NCBI GenBank assembly: GCA_032209605.1
Contig: JASFXZ010000003.1
Span: 28,608,762-28,672,761 of the forward strand
DNA from: Mactromeris polynyma
Lineage: Eukaryota; Mollusca; Bivalvia; Venerida; Mactridae
Direction: 5' to 3'
DNA: 64,000 bases
Shown here: piece by piece, positions 47,913-61,620 of the stretch
How positions within the stretch are numbered: the first letter of the stretch is position 1
How the letters are laid out: every line of letters begins with the position of its first letter
Position numbers and translations under genes: made by a program
Notes under the pieces: generated by a model
Told to the model about the DNA's origin: nothing
The model's database searches: none
Seen by the model: only the letters and a program-made list of their open reading frames with translations

Positions 47913-48119
47913 GTTTTTTTTATTATAACTAAATGCATAAAACGCGGTTATTGAAACTGAACGGGATTTTACTCTCTTTCGACTGGTCTTAAACTCCAGC
48001 GCACATGACTACAATACGCTAAACTTACCTTGAAATCATTAGAAAAACTGAACATCGACCATGTGATATATATGTAATAAATAATGATACACTTCTAGAC
48101 CAAACAATGCATATACTGG

Positions 48120-48540
48120 CAAATACAGCTCGTATTCGGGAATCCTGCGACTATATTTGGGTATGCAAGATCCAGGCTGGTGTAATATAGACCATCATTT
48201 ATATTTTATAATTATTTATTACCTTCCATATTCATTAAACTTTGATATAATTTGCTATAATTTCCACATAAAAATGACCACACTTGGACAAATAAAGCTG
48301 TATAATTAGGGCATTGAAACCTCTTTGGGTATAACTAGTGGGTATTTGGGTACATACAATCCATGTTTATGCCTCTTAACTGTAATATTAATTATTATTG
48401 ATATTCTATACTACTTTATTACCTTCCATAACCATTTAAAAACATATATTTCTACATAAAATGACCGTATTTGGACAAATTAGGCTGTATTTGGGTAAAT
48501 CTAACAGTATTTGGGTATATTTGGGTAAATCGTGCCACCC
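48120..48540. repeat. Two diverged ~240-bp direct copies
   Basis: TATTACCTTCCATA and ATGACC..A.TTTGGACAAAT occur in both 48220-48300 and 48415-48490, followed by TTGGGTA-rich sequence. It is an old tandem duplication or two copies of one dispersed repeat. Confidence 0.45.
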
Positions 48541-51500
48541 CTTACTGTGTTATATTTCTTACCCAGCTGCTGAGATTACACAATGACGAGTATAAACTCC
48601 CAATGCATTGTGTCACTAGGGTCCATCACCATAAGCTGATGATTTCTCATGATGCTAAATCTCTTTTATTTGGAAATGAAAATGCAAGCAATACATTTAA
48701 AATAATAACACAGCAATAATATATTCTAAATGGTGTTTATTACATGTAAAATTCACCAGGAAAGTAATATAGCTTAAACTTTCTTTCACTCTATAACAGT
48801 AACTTAATTTATAAGTTCACACAAATAAGATACCTTATCAGATTAAATCATGGCATTTTACATGTATAACAAACAATTAACAATAAAACACACAATAATC
48901 GAGCATAACACTAATTATACAAAAGCATTTAAGTACTGAACAGTTTAATGTAAGTTTAAACAACAAATAAAGTGTTGTATTTAATGCTTGGGGGGAAATG
49001 GTCAGGATCTAGAACTTGAGAAATGGCACCAATGTAATTATGATTCTATAGCAGGCACAGATCAAGGATTTTGGGTACAGAGAGGGTAATTTTGGTACAC
49101 CAACAATCACTAAGGAACATTCAGCTGTTCATTCATTTTGTCAATGTTCATCCAATCTTGCAACATAGTAAGTAAACATTTGTCACTCTTTAAGCTTTAA
49201 TGTCATCAAACACATAATGCATGCATGATTTAAAGGGATCATATGCCAATCTTATTTCCCCTAAATCTGTCTAAAATTAGAAAGTTCTGGCCAAGATTGT
49301 CATTAACTTCAAAACATTAACAACACAGGTAATACACATTTTTCTAGAAGATTGTACATTTTTGAGATAATTTCTTCAGAGTTTTTGTTTTTAAATTGTG
49401 TTTAATCAAACAATGTGAACTAAAATTATGGCTGATTTCGTTGAGATACAAGTCTATTATCTTTAACACTTCAAATCAATTGTTACTTCAAAACTTTATT
49501 AGGATAATAGCCAGCTGGGCTGAGGCATGACAGCTATAAATCATTTCCTTACTTCAAGTGTTACCTTATACCAAACCTCTCCAACTGCACTCAAAACTTA
49601 TATGTACTATTAAATTTACACATTCAAAACATACAGTATATACAGTACTTACAGTTAATATGAATAATGAAATATTTGCCCAAAAATAATGAGCAGATAA
49701 TCAAACTACTTGTATGTTAGCATCGAGAAATAAATGTAAATTGAAATGGATGAAATATTTATTGCACAACTTGAACATTCAGAAGATAATGATAAGAACA
49801 TGAATTGTAATTTGGTTATAATGTAACATGAGATATTTTTGTCTAAGAACACAACGCAGGTTAAGTATTACAATGCAGTAAAGAAATGCCTATCTAAAAT
49901 CCAATCTAACATGTTCAATGCATTTATAGTATTACATGTTTAACATTTTAGATACATTCTCACATCACACATATTTAAGAAGTTTCATTAAATCATAAAT
50001 GCTTTTTCATTTCATGTTTTCCATCTGGCTTTTAAAGAATGCAACGGATTATAACCAGTAGGAATTACAATAATGTTATCCCCAGGAGCCAAAATAAAGG
50101 ATGTATTAAACCAGGTTGCAAATCAACTATCATAAGACACTGTAGTTTAGGTACCACGTAACCACCGAGATGTAATGATAATTTGAAATGTAAATTTTCA
50201 AGTATTACATAAAATTCTCATAAAAAATCATACTGAATGACAAGAATAATACAAATATACAATTGCTTGCAATACGTTAACACATTAAAATACAAAAAGC
50301 ACTATACAACAAAACATTAGTCTTAATGTGCATTAATATACATTTGAACTGTCATGTAATAAGATGTCAATCATAGGTAGACAAACATCATATTTTTCAC
50401 AACACTTTGATAAAAGAAATGGGTACATGAATACATATTATACAAGAATTATTCCACAATTGTGAATACTCGCATGAAAATTATTACCCAATATCAACAA
50501 ATTTGGGCTCAGGTACATAAAAACATCAGAAATAATACCAAACTAATTTAATGATCGTATCTGAACAACAATTGTCAGGTTTATTGATGTGCAAAGAGCA
50601 GTATGGTTATGTCTAAATTCAAAATGCAAATTCTTCGACAAATAGAACATTAAGTTAAAGATAGATCAGTATCACACTGCATTTCATTGAAACTGTGATT
50701 AGGAAAAAGACATTTTAACACCATTCATTTATATTTAAAATTAGAAATTGGACTTATATCTCACACTTGTGTGCAGTTTGATCCATACAAGTATGAAAAA
50801 GTGCCAGTAGATTTCACATTGTTGTAAAACCTCGAACAGTATATTAAATTAAAAATACTCTGACTACAAAAAATACAATGAAATACAATGTATCAAAAAA
50901 CATTGTAGAACATAAGGCTAGTTAGTACACATACCACAATAGCTTTGCAGACAAAATTCAACAAAAAAACACACATATTATGCTAAATTATGTGGGTTTT
51001 TTCCATATTCTATATAATCTGTAAGCTGCCAAGTCCTTCCATGTTTTTTTTCAGAAATGTTGATGTTTCAACAAACTGCTAAAGAAAAGTGAACAATATA
51101 CACACTCAAACTAGGAAGTGTTATTTTGGTTCTCTGTTAAACTTTAGATAAGGACTAATTACATTGCTACTTGATCTCCATTTTACTGATTGAAACTGCA
51201 TTGATTGACATTCTGCTTTTTGACCAATACAAGGGTGATAACATAGTGAAGTTTTACCATATGCTTATTGATTATCAATCCCATTAAGATGGTGAAGTGG
51301 CCATGTGTTTTGACAAGTTTATAAATAAACACATTTATGGATTAACTCTACACACTGTATAGTAAAGTTGTACATGTAGAATGACTTTTGATGATGTTTT
51401 AAATTCTGATAAATGCACACAACATTTTTTGATATCAAAAGTATTTTTGGAAAGGAGAGAAAGTATACTAGCTTATGCTATTGAGTTTTTTTCAAAATGG

Positions 51501-52138
51501 ATTCATTAAAATATAAAAAACTAGATTTTCCATACTCACCCCTTGTTTCTGTTGTCGTTATTTTGGAATAAAAACTTTAAGTTTATGTTTTTTTTTTAAA
51601 AAGCTCGATAGCATGGGGTAGACTTGATTATTATCTTTGTATACATGTGTTTCATTTGCAAAATTAACGCTTGTGCAATTAGCCTGATTTACCGGACCAA
51701 CATGTACAATTTGACAGTACCAAAAGTTCAAATAACTTCATTATTTTTCAACAATTTTTAAAAAATTATAGCAGTATTAGTTGAAGGACTGTATAACGAT
51801 AAACAGTATACATTTCATCTTTCTACATTATGCATATAGCGCCTTAATGTATACATCATCCAGCATTCAGGAAGAAATATATTAGACATTATGAAACAAA
51901 ATGACACACTGACCTTACTGTTTTTATAAGTCTACACTTTCATCATTTAAATTTTAATTAAATAAGAAGAAGAAGGTACTAGTAAACACTTATATCCCAA
52001 TAAAGGAACTAAATATTACCCACATACACACCACACTATTTTATACCAACAAATATAAAGCAGATCAATAAATTACAGGCTAGTATAAACTGAAAGACAA
52101 ATACTGATTGGTTAAGTTTTCTCCATTGCACACAATCA
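48541..52138 (-). other. AT-rich region, possible long 3' UTR of the gene ending at 52139
   Basis: No coding exon seen over 3.6 kb. On the minus strand several AATAAA-type signals occur, including one near 48735. Low repeat content compared with its surroundings would fit a retained 3' UTR, but this is an inference. Confidence 0.35.
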
Positions 52139-53496
52139 CTACTTCATTTCCATACCCTGTCGGCTGGCCTTTTCTAAGTGAGCTCGGTACAAAACACTGT
52201 TAATATGATAATAATGAGGGTTCTCTGTATTTGATAGTTCAGGTTTATAACCAGTGAAATCTTCAGCAGGAATTCCATTATGTACTGCGTAAGCTTGTAG
52301 TCCATTTTTTGTATTATTTACACCGTGTATGTGATCACACTGACTGGAGCCACAAGGTATATTGTTCAAATTGTTATTATTTCCTTGACTTGAAGTGCCT
52401 TGAGTTCCATGTTGCCATGCCAACTGAGCATCTGGGCTTATTGGACCATTATTACTGCAACCCGGATGCTGAAAAATAATAATTTCTATATAAACTGGCA
52501 GGGGCATCATGATATACCGATATATCGGTATATTGCAATATGCAGCCAAACTGTAAGTTATGTAACTTTTTTTCTGCTAGAAAGTTACTGACAACAAACT
52601 GGAAAAGAATGAAATTATCTAGTCATGAAAGCCTAAAATCAGTAAAAAAATGAAATGAGATAATTGTTTTATTTTAGCTTATGCATGTTTATTTTTGCAA
52701 CACATTTGAAGAATTTGGAGTTGAGTGTTTAAGTAAGAAAAAAATCTACAGTCATAGCTCAGGTTAATGAAGCAACATACCCTGGTACATATTGCAATAC
52801 GTTGCTCAAGTATTGCAATACATCGTGGTATGCTTCAGGCGTACTGTGACACCCCTCCCCCATAAGCTGGTGACATTTCATAATCAAATCTTGGAAGAAT
52901 AAGGCTGATCACATAAACTCAGACATTCAAATAATGACTTGTACTATTCAGAACTATTTCTGTCATTCAAAAATAATAAAAAGATGTTGAAGTATTCAAC
53001 ACTAGTATCCAGTTAAGACATGTATCCAATATATACATATCCTCTATAATTAAAAAAATAATATTTCAAACATAAATAAGCAAACCAATTTTTCACCTAC
53101 CATAACTCTGTTACATGGATCACTGTCATCACTCTGTCGACTTGCCCTAAACAGCAAAGAATTGAATAACTTAAAGATAGGCAAAACTAACACTATTCTA
53201 AATCAATTAGTTTCATTTGATGAGTTTAATAAATTTGATTAAGTCAGAAATAATACATAAATAGCTTATTTTAAGGAACCAATATATTGTGGTATGTACT
53301 GCAATACATGGTGGAATACTTCAGGCATATTGTGACAGCGCTAGTATTCAAGATAACTTTTTAAACAGATACTTCCAGAAAAAAATAAGTACAAAAAAAA
53401 TACAAATAATCCAGTTACCTCAAATTCAATCGAGTAATACGCTTTGAAATTGGCATACAATCATCACACTCTGGATCAGGACTTCTGTCCCTTTTT
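52139..53496 (-). CDS. 3' exons of an unrecognised gene
   Basis: Three exons join in phase with good borders: 53496-53419 (needs two bases from an earlier exon), 53146-53101 and 52468-52139, ending in a stop. Together they give about 151 C-terminal residues. The tail is rich in Asn, Ser and Gln (SSQGNNNNLNN), has a basic stretch at the start (KRDRSP, SKRITRLNLR), several Cys, and ends with SVLYRAHLEKASRQG. It could be the cytoplasmic tail of a membrane protein, because a basic stretch often follows a membrane segment, but no such segment was found in phase. Upstream exons were not located; they may lie beyond 53.5 kb between repeats. I do not recognise the family. Confidence 0.55.
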
Positions 53497-54189
53497 CTGT
53501 AAAACAACACAATTATGTAACATAAGGACATGATAAGGCATACTGTGAGCCATAAAATTAGACAAACATACATTTTGAATAGTCTAGAATAGATTTGAAT
53601 ATACATCAGACAGACTTTCCAATTGGTCACTTCGATTTCTATTGTTAGCTTTAAACAGTGAATGAAAATAACAATGTATATGTCATTATTTCATAGTACA
53701 ATGTATAACTTTCCCCTGCCATAATAATTCCAAAGTAGGCCGAGAGGACAATCATTATTTTGAGAAATTATGATTAGACGATACATAATAGTTAATACTA
53801 AATAGTGTTTGTTTTAGGGGTTCAAGATTCTTATAATGCACTTATCAATGTTTCCCCAGGGGGAGATGTGGGTATACATGAGACTAGGCAGAAGACAATT
53901 CCCATCTGGTGGGAATCTGGCGTGCCAAAGATTCCGGGTCCAGGGAAACAGACTTGGGTTGAACTTTAATAGATCCTGGAAGTGGATCATTGGACTTCTC
54001 CCACTTTGGGATTTAAGACAAAATGCTTGATTCTAGCATGGACATAAACCCTCAACAACGTAAATAAGATTAAGAGCTAGCAAAACAGCGAGGCCGTTGG
54101 AAGTGGTCTTAATCACCACACTTCACCCTCCTTTAACGCTATGGAGCTAGGCATCAACTGCACAATGCCTGAAAATTCTAGCCTGTTTA

Positions 54190-54477
54190 TGCACCAGTCA
54201 ATTGTAACCACGGCCCCCCCAGGTCCGGGGAATAGCGGGGACTTTGACTTTCTGTCCAGCCAATCCCAGGTAAAATACCCGCCCTGCGGGGACAAACGAA
54301 AATCCCCGCACCCCGGGTACATCCTAGGTAAGGCCCATTCCACGCTATTTTCGGCATGAAAACAAAACCACCGCATTCACTCGGCACTGGGGGGCCACCT
54401 GGAAGGTAAAAACACGACCCAATTCCCCCGGTATACCCCCGGACCTGGGGGGGCCGTGGTTACAATTGACTGGTGCA
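54190..54477. mobile_element. GC-rich MITE, PIF/Harbinger-like (second copy)
   Basis: 288 bp, same family as 45573-45888 but in the opposite orientation, again flanked by TTA (54187-54189 and 54478-54480). Interior sequence has diverged by small indels. Confidence 0.8.
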
Positions 54478-54499
54478 TTATGCTTCCTTGGTGCCTCGG

Positions 54500-54645
54500 A
54501 CTCAACCACGTTACTAAAGATCGAGCTTGTCCAACAGCAAGGCTGTTGAAAGTGACCTAAAATCAATGCAGCTGTTTCGAGCTAGTCCAACAGCTAGGCT
54601 GTTGAAACTGAGTCACTTTAAGTGACATAAAATCAACACAGCTGT
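54500..54645. repeat. Two short direct repeats beside the MITE
   Basis: GAGCTTGTCCAACAGCAAGG and GAGCTAGTCCAACAGCTAGG are followed by CTGTTGAAA and TAAAATCAA..CAGCTGTT about 60-75 bp apart. A weaker relative lies near 54080. Function unknown. Confidence 0.5.
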
Positions 54646-55003
54646 TATATATATATAAATACAACCATGTGTATTTTGAGTCAAAGCTTTGTGTCATGAC
54701 AAAATCCATGCATCCAATAATTGATCGTTGCATGACAAGCATGGATTCTGACATGATTCACATTGATCATAAAAATTGAGATGAGTCAAATTCAGGGCAA
54801 CATCAACTCTGGAAAGAAATCACAAGAAGTTACAACCAACGGCAAAGTATTTAAGTCGTATAATTACTATGTCTCGCTCAATAAAACTTACTTGTTTCTC
54901 ATATTTTCAATGAAATTTCTCTTTTTCGTTACATCAGCGAAAATAAATAATAACAGTAATAAGGTGGGTTACTCTCATTCATTGATTATCAGAGTTATCG
55001 AAC

Positions 55004-55195
55004 ATGGTTTGCTTAAAATCAACGCCGCCCGTCAAAATGAAGATCCGTCCCAAACTCAGTTCTACGCAGTGGTCTCCCTTAACCAAGTTCACCAGAAACA
55101 TTTTATTCGGCCTTGTGCTCGCCTTTGTTGCTTGGGTCGCAGTGGTGCTTATGCCAAATCCATGCAAATGTTGGCCATCCGAACTTCGTATGTAA
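55004..55195 (+). other. Short frame with a membrane-anchor-like segment
   Basis: A 63-codon frame with a basic N-terminal part (KMKIRPK) and a hydrophobic stretch (NILFGLVLAFVAWVAVVLM) looks like the first exon of a type II membrane protein. It has no clear downstream exon in the window, and a longer frame overlaps it in another phase. Treat as a candidate only. Confidence 0.25.
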
Positions 55196-57530
55196 ATGGG
55201 ACACTGATTTGTTCAAATCTGCACGTAGTAAACGTTGGGCTGAAACAGAATAAATTCGCATGCCCTAAATTATGGTTTGAATGTACTACAAATCCTAACG
55301 GACAGTAACTAGACTTTTAACTACTGACGAATGTTTGTCTTTGTCAATAATGTGGTGCATAAATTCTGTCTACAGAGCTAAATAACGATTCGTGAAATAC
55401 TTCTTGGAAAAATACTTTTGAAGTTCTCCTTGTACATTTTCAATCCATGTACCATTTTGTGACTGAAATAAGTACAATCTGTGATTGGCTACGTAAAACA
55501 CAATTGTGTAGTATTATTCTAATAGTTTTCTATCATTGATGAATATTATGCTTTGAAATGCACTGTTCTATTGAAATAAAATTGTAATTACTGTTATAAA
55601 GTTGGTTATCTAGATAAGGCACTAAATCTGCACTAAGTCTAGTATCTATATAATAATCACAAGCGCTAAGCTCTTGTTTCATCTAGGTTCGTATGTGCAT
55701 GCTTTTGAGCAAAAATTATCAGGGGAAAAGTGCCAAACTTTGTAATTAATACTACAGTTAAACACATAAAACAAGCAGCTAACCAAAGGATTAATAATAG
55801 TGGTTGCTTATATCTATATCTAGATTCTCAGTACACAACTCAAGATAGGACATTATGAGAAAGAGCAAGCATATTGTATCTATATTATTGGTATGGATGG
55901 ACTGAGGTGTGTGTTGTGTTTGTGCCATGTCCAAGGACATGCTGGATTCATTCAGTTACTAGTAATTATTCGCCTCAACAACTAGACCATGACCCAGTCA
56001 GCAAGCCTATATTGGCCCGATATCGGACCGATATACTTTCCATATCGGCCCGATATCGAATACGATATCGGGCCGTTATCGGTTTGCCCATCGGCATTTG
56101 ATCGGGCCGTTGTCGGTTGGAACTGTTATCGGTCCTACATCGGTCCTATATCGGCAACTGGTGTTTTCCGCTATCCATCCAATTCAAATGCATATATATA
56201 TAATAAAGACAAACAGGTAAAATACAGTAATTTTTATTAAGAACATGAATAAAAACAGGTACAATACAGAAATATCTACAGAAAGAAAGTTATTCGATAT
56301 ATAAATGACCCTATAAATTGCAAAATGGCGACTAAAATCCACCCATCCAACTAGACTTCAAGAACACGGCAGATAAAATCAAATGGTTATTTCCAAATAC
56401 AAAATGCATGTACATGTACATTGTCAATGCTAAAAATTAAATGCACACCCACATACCCTGGCACAAACTACAACCAGAAACATGTCCATATAGTGATAGC
56501 TATAATATGAACACAAGTGTAAAACCAATTAAGTGCCCCCAATTCTACTCAATCAAGGGGCATAACTCTACTCTTAATTCAATCAAAAACAAGATGCACA
56601 ATTTCATGTGATGACTAATATTAATAATAATAATATGCTTATTTCTCCTCCAAATTTGAAGATTTGAACAATATTCACACAAAAGACATCAGCATATATA
56701 ACTATACATATAAAAAGAAGATGACATACTCATACAGATGAACATATAATGTGCATATGATATCACATATAACAATATATGTTATACAAGACATATCAGT
56801 TAAAAATGAGCATACAATACACGCATTATCAGACACAAATGCACATATAATAAACATATTGCATTATCAGGCATACATATACATTACATCACCTCAATAA
56901 CATCAGGCTTTAGAAATGTGCGTTGCTAAGGTAGAACAATTATTATACTGTGAAAATAGAGGCAATGCTTGAAAGCTATTTCGTTAACCACGGAGTACGA
57001 AAGTTTAACAATCCTAACACGAAAAGGAAATTGCTAGGATCAAGTTATTCGTTGACTTTCTGGTGTAGCGCAAGCTGTACCAAAACCGTTAATGATTTAA
57101 ACCGAAAACGAAATGTTTAAAGCATTGTAATGGTAAACATGCAAACTGATGTACTAGCTTAGAGTAAATAATAATTAAGGAAATCATAAAAAATAAACAT
57201 CTCACAAAAATACAGTAAATACGTTGTTTACATAATACAAATGTTCATTAAGACATTGTGAAAATAACACAAATACGATACATTACAGCGTATGCGCAAA
57301 GTTTTTAGTTACTGAACTATTTAATTAAAATAAAGTCATGTTTGAGAAACACTATTTAATTAGACTTTTCCTCATATGAATATCTCACACTGGGCGTTTA
57401 GTAACATTATTATAAAACATGTAATGCAGTAATTTGATGGGAGTAGACTGGTAGACACACTAACACAATATACAGAAACATGAATTATTTACAGCGTCAC
57501 ATACATATATATATGTTAAATTACACTTAT

Positions 57531-59473
57531 TTAATTAATCTTCTCAACCACCCTCATTCTCTTTTTCCTACCACCATTTCTATCTTTAGCATTTCGCAGC
57601 CAGTCTTTAATGAAAAACTCCACTTCGCTAGAACTGGCAGATGCGAAGTTCTTCTTGACGGCTTCTGCAAATATTAAGAAACTAATTAAACCTACTGTTA
57701 TACCAGATACTTTCTAGTTGGGCCAGTTCAACCAAAACTTATTGACAATACTTAATATAATCTCAGATAAAAGTCCATAGTAGGAACAAATAACATTCAT
57801 TCAAGATTTCTAACAGAGTGAATACTTAATAGTACATACTTTAACAGGCTGATCTGGGTCGAAGGCTTTTAATGCCATGACTGGAATGTGTACTTATACA
57901 CAACAAAAAACTGTCATGTACATAATGTTTGGATCAAACTGTACACAATGTTTGGTTGTTCAAACAGCAGGTGATGTGTTTTCTCCTTGTCAGTTTGACT
58001 ATAGATATTACATCCACAGTCATTTGGTTAAATTTCAAATTCATGTGTGAAAGTTGGTGGTTACTGGCATAAGAACATGTTGATACTGATTGATACCCCA
58101 GGAACACTGGTTAGGTCAACAGACCAGAGTATTGACATAACCATATTACTGTAAGAAACAGCTTGAACTCCTAAGCATCATGTACATTATGCTGCATAAA
58201 TACATTTATCTAATTAAGTAGTCATGAATAACTTTTATTCAAGCCAAGTTCAACCGAGCTATAAGTCACTTAATAAAAACAAATTAACATAAATCAAGTA
58301 AATCTATACTCCTTACTTATAATAGCAGAACATATTCTAAGTGTGCCAAACGGCCTCCAATGCTGGCAAGGTAATTCACCTGGAAAAAATAATAAAAATG
58401 AGATAACGTCTGAACTAGTAGATCTGCACCAATGAGCCCTAAATCCCCACATTTTACTTAGCAGAAATGAATGATTGGACGTCTGCGTCAGTTCTGCTAC
58501 ACGAAAATATGGTTATACAGTAAAACCTCAATAGTACTACATGTACCACCCTTGGGTCCCCTAAACTCTGATCTTCATACATGTATTGAGGTTGAATAAA
58601 GAGCAAAATAGTGAAAATGGACTTGAAAATTGTGTTCTTAATTTTGAGTTGGTCTTAGTATCGACGTGGTCATTAGGTGAGGTTTACTGTATTACAAACA
58701 TCTGATCTGGACAATCACTGAGCTGAATGACTGTTGAAAAAAGTCAAAACTATAAAAACATATTAATTCCCTTACATGTAGCTTGTTTTGTTTATATAAG
58801 ATTATTAAGAATGTTGAATTCATACCATGACTTTCATGACTGATGAATCAGACAAAGCCTGCTCCATACAGTCCATCTCCTCTACAGAGTTTGCAGGAAT
58901 GCTGATCCCTTCTGGAGCATCACTTTCTCTGACTCCAGCATCCATGTTTTGGCTGATGTTTGACACCATCAACTTGATCAAGCGCAATTCTTTCTGTTCA
59001 TTCCTGATCTCTTCAAACAATCCGAATATTCTTATGTCATGTTCTGCAAAACAAATAGGTTTCGATTTGAAAACACGTGCATATTATAACTATATTACTT
59101 TTCATTAAAACATATATACCACAATGAAGCTTATAGAAAGACACATGAACATTCGAATGTTTACTGAAATGCATATATATCAGATGGCATATAATCATGA
59201 TTTCCTCACAACAAAACTCTAGTCAGTGCAAGAAATTTTTCCAACAATTTTGACATATTTAAGCAATTTGTCATTGAAGAAATTTCTAAGCTGATTCATA
59301 CCCGAGAGTAAACTGGTTCCTTGCGAACATGCAGACGATGCCTGCACAGAGGGTGATCTTGCCTCTGCAGACAATGCCTGCACAGAGGGTGATCTTGCCT
59401 CTGCAGACAATGTCTGCACAGAGGGTGATCTTGCCAATGCAGACAATGCCTGCACAGAGGGTGATCTTGCCTT
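57531..59473 (-). pseudogene. DUF4806-like gene inside the terminal-repeat element (model incomplete)
   Basis: Recognisable exons, read leftward, are about 59473-59301 (four 12-residue repeats of the type ARSPSVQALSAE), 59043-58826 (DIRIFGLFEEIRNEQKEL, then VEEMDCMEQALSD), 58379-58320 (VNYLASIGGR) and 57664-57531 (AVKKNF, EVEFFIKDWLRNAKDR, GGRKKR). The order 'lEe.L.d...vnyLasiGG' and 'AV.k.f...eVe..ik.WLr.AkdR' follows the DUF4806 family. The first two joins are in phase, but exon 3 runs into TAA at its donor and the middle part of the domain (the Tyr-x-Trp-x-Gly region) was not found, so the copy is probably broken, or I have missed an exon. A 41-bp candidate exon lies at about 57843-57883. 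Function of the family is unknown to me. Confidence 0.5.
58518..58689. mobile_element. Small MITE (CAGTAAACCTCA family)
   Basis: 172 bp with ends CAGTAAAACCTCAA and GGTGAGGTTTACTG, flanked by TA (58516-58517 and 58690-58691), so probably Tc1/mariner- or pogo-mobilised. It lies in an intron of the DUF4806-like gene. Confidence 0.7.
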
Positions 59474-59821
59474 TGCAGACAATTATTGCATTCATATAAG
59501 TCGTAAAACAATATCAAATAAATCCAGTTTTACATATAATTTAATTATATACCCACAACACTCATGCCAAAATGTGTTCAGTTAAATACAGAGTCGCGAA
59601 TACTGGATACATTTACGAAAAAGGTTAGACAGTTCCAGAAAGTGCTCGATATATACTTGCAAGAAGTAAAGAAAATCAAACAGAAATCATTAAGAACAAT
59701 TTTCAAGCTAATTTATACCTGTAAATATTGATGGATGATTGATTTCTCGTCAAACAAATGATTCTCTCGGATAAAACTGTGTTTTGATTCTCGCGCGATG
59801 CGGCTGCCTATTGTTCCAAAA

Positions 59822-59832
59822 TTGGCGCCAAA
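59822..59832 (-). promoter_or_regulatory. E2F-like site upstream of the DUF4806-like gene
   Basis: TTGGCGCCAAA is a perfect palindrome matching the E2F consensus core, in a small CpG-rich patch (59785-59835) otherwise rare here, about 350 bp upstream of the first recognised exon. This is where a promoter would be expected, but activity is an inference. Confidence 0.4.
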
Positions 59833-60999
59833 CGAAATAAAATAGATTGAACGAAAATTATATTGTTCGGAATATATCATGAAATCCCGTCAAATACGGC
59901 GTTTTAGAGTTGTAATACGACAAAATATATTATATATATATTATAATATATTTTGGACCTTAAATCGCACTCAAATATCGAAGTCAGTATCGGTATATAG
60001 GTCCGTTATCGGACCGATATTCATTGATATTGAACGACTGAAATAAGTTAATAAATTACGAAAATATAGTAGTTTTTTGATAATTATTCAAAGTATAATT
60101 CACTGAAAGGGTCGTAATATTTTTATACACTCCGAATGATTTGTTGTCCAATAACGGATGGACAACGGATAGATATCGGGCGCCGATGCCGATATGCCGC
60201 TGTCTTGCCGATATCTATCCGATATAGGTGTGCTGGCTGGGGACTTACCGAGTGCATTATTCAGTTTAAATCATACAGATTTACTGAGCAAAACTTTCCA
60301 CACAACAATTTTACAGGCAATTTCTATCAGTTATAATGCAACAGGTTCAAATATAATGCGACCAAAGCAAATATGTATGTGAAATGACAGTTGTACTTGT
60401 TACAACGTGTCTATGTAAAAACACTTATTTGCTTGGAGTTAGAGAATTGGTTTTCAGATATATGTATTAAAGTGGCAAAAACTAATGTGTTGCATTCGAA
60501 GTTTTGATCAGAATATATTGGTGAAAAAAAACACGAATCGGATTAATGGCCTTATAGCCACATATACTACATGTACTTACTAATTTTGTCGGTAATTGGC
60601 CTGATGAGCAGTAAATATCCCAATTTCGTTAGCATCTAGGGCAAAAATGTAGTTCGTGTATTTCTATCATATGGGCTTTTCGGATTCCTTGATAAATAGA
60701 GAAACATGTCCCATTGATAAAAGATAACTTTTTGCTAAGTTTTTGCTTGGTATTTTTTACATTTATGTACATACATTGTATATATCTATGCGAAGGGATG
60801 GGCATTACAAATCAATAAAATGCAGGACCCTAAAAGATTAATAAACACATAGAAACGACGTCAAATGTATTTGTTTTACATCATTTGAAATCGATTGTGA
60901 AACAAGCTCTTACAAGTTAAACTAAATCCTGTCCATGACTGCTTCCTGGGTTACTAACCATCACTCGCCCCTGAATTAAGTAATGTGAATTCTTGATCA

Positions 61000-61073
61000 C
61001 ACTCCACTCAGCGAGGCTCGAACTCTCGGCCAGAGGATCAGGAGTCAAGCACGCTACCCATCGATCACTAGGC
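61000..61073 (-). repeat. tRNA-derived SINE head
   Basis: Reads GCCTAGTGATCGATGGGTAG, then a TTGACTCCTGATCC loop-like part, then a good B-box, GAGTTCGAGCCTC. No CCA end or convincing acceptor stem, so it is called a SINE and not a tRNA gene. Confidence 0.5.
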
Positions 61074-61310
61074 TTCCCAAATTTACAATTACAAGAGTGC
61101 ATGAGGTTTGGACTTTTTGAATAGTATATATTGAGCTTCAATGATGATGTATTTCCTCGTTCTAAGCAATGTAAGCTGTATAGCGTTATGTTTTTTTTTC
61201 GGCAAAGCCGTACTAACATGGCTTTGCTATTTACCACTAAACCAACTTCTCTTCAACCGAACAACTTTTGTAACATTGACGCGGATTGGTTAACCCTTCG
61301 ATAAGAACCA

Positions 61311-61620
61311 GGGCTCTAGAAATCCACTGAGCCCGACGTCCCGGACTATAGCCTAATGTTGAATCGGGCTACCAACAGTTGAGTTGAAGTTAGTCCCAGT
61401 TGTCTATTTTTAAAGCTAACCAACGTCAGCTGTAAGTCAACCTTAGAATCCCACAAATACACACATGTGATTATTAATTTTTGATTGTGAAGCTATCATT
61501 GTGTATGTTACTAAATTGACACATATTCTCGGACAACTAGCTTCCTATGTCGGACAAGACAAATTTTACATTTCCATTTGTCCGGGACAAGTGTCTTTGA
61601 AAATAATTTCTAAAGCCCTT
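61311..61620. mobile_element. MITE-like element with AGGGCT ends
   Basis: About 310 bp bounded by AGGGCTCTAGAAAT and its near-inverse ATTTCTAAAGCCCTT. The interior has GGACAA-type words and no coding capacity. Target duplication is not clear. Confidence 0.5.

Larger units (their letters stand above)
55993..60241. mobile_element. 4.25-kb terminal-repeat element with GATATCGG-rich ends
   Basis: The left end (CCCAGTCAGCAAGCCTATAT) and the inverse of the right end (CCCAGCCAGCACACCTATAT) match at most positions and continue into TCGG and GATATCGG. Many copies of CGATATCGG, GGTCCTATATCGG and related words fill the first 170 bp and the last 260 bp in both orientations. GA flanks both ends (55991-55992 and 60242-60243), which may be chance. 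It encloses minus-strand exons of a DUF4806-like gene. I see no transposase in it. Confidence 0.7.

Noticed and set aside
46662..47932. Several long open frames with regular peptides
   Set aside because: They arise from minisatellites whose periods allow open frames in several phases on both strands.
54763..55308. 181-codon plus-strand open frame
   Set aside because: It has no start context, no homology and overlaps another frame with a clearer hydrophobic segment; composition looks random.
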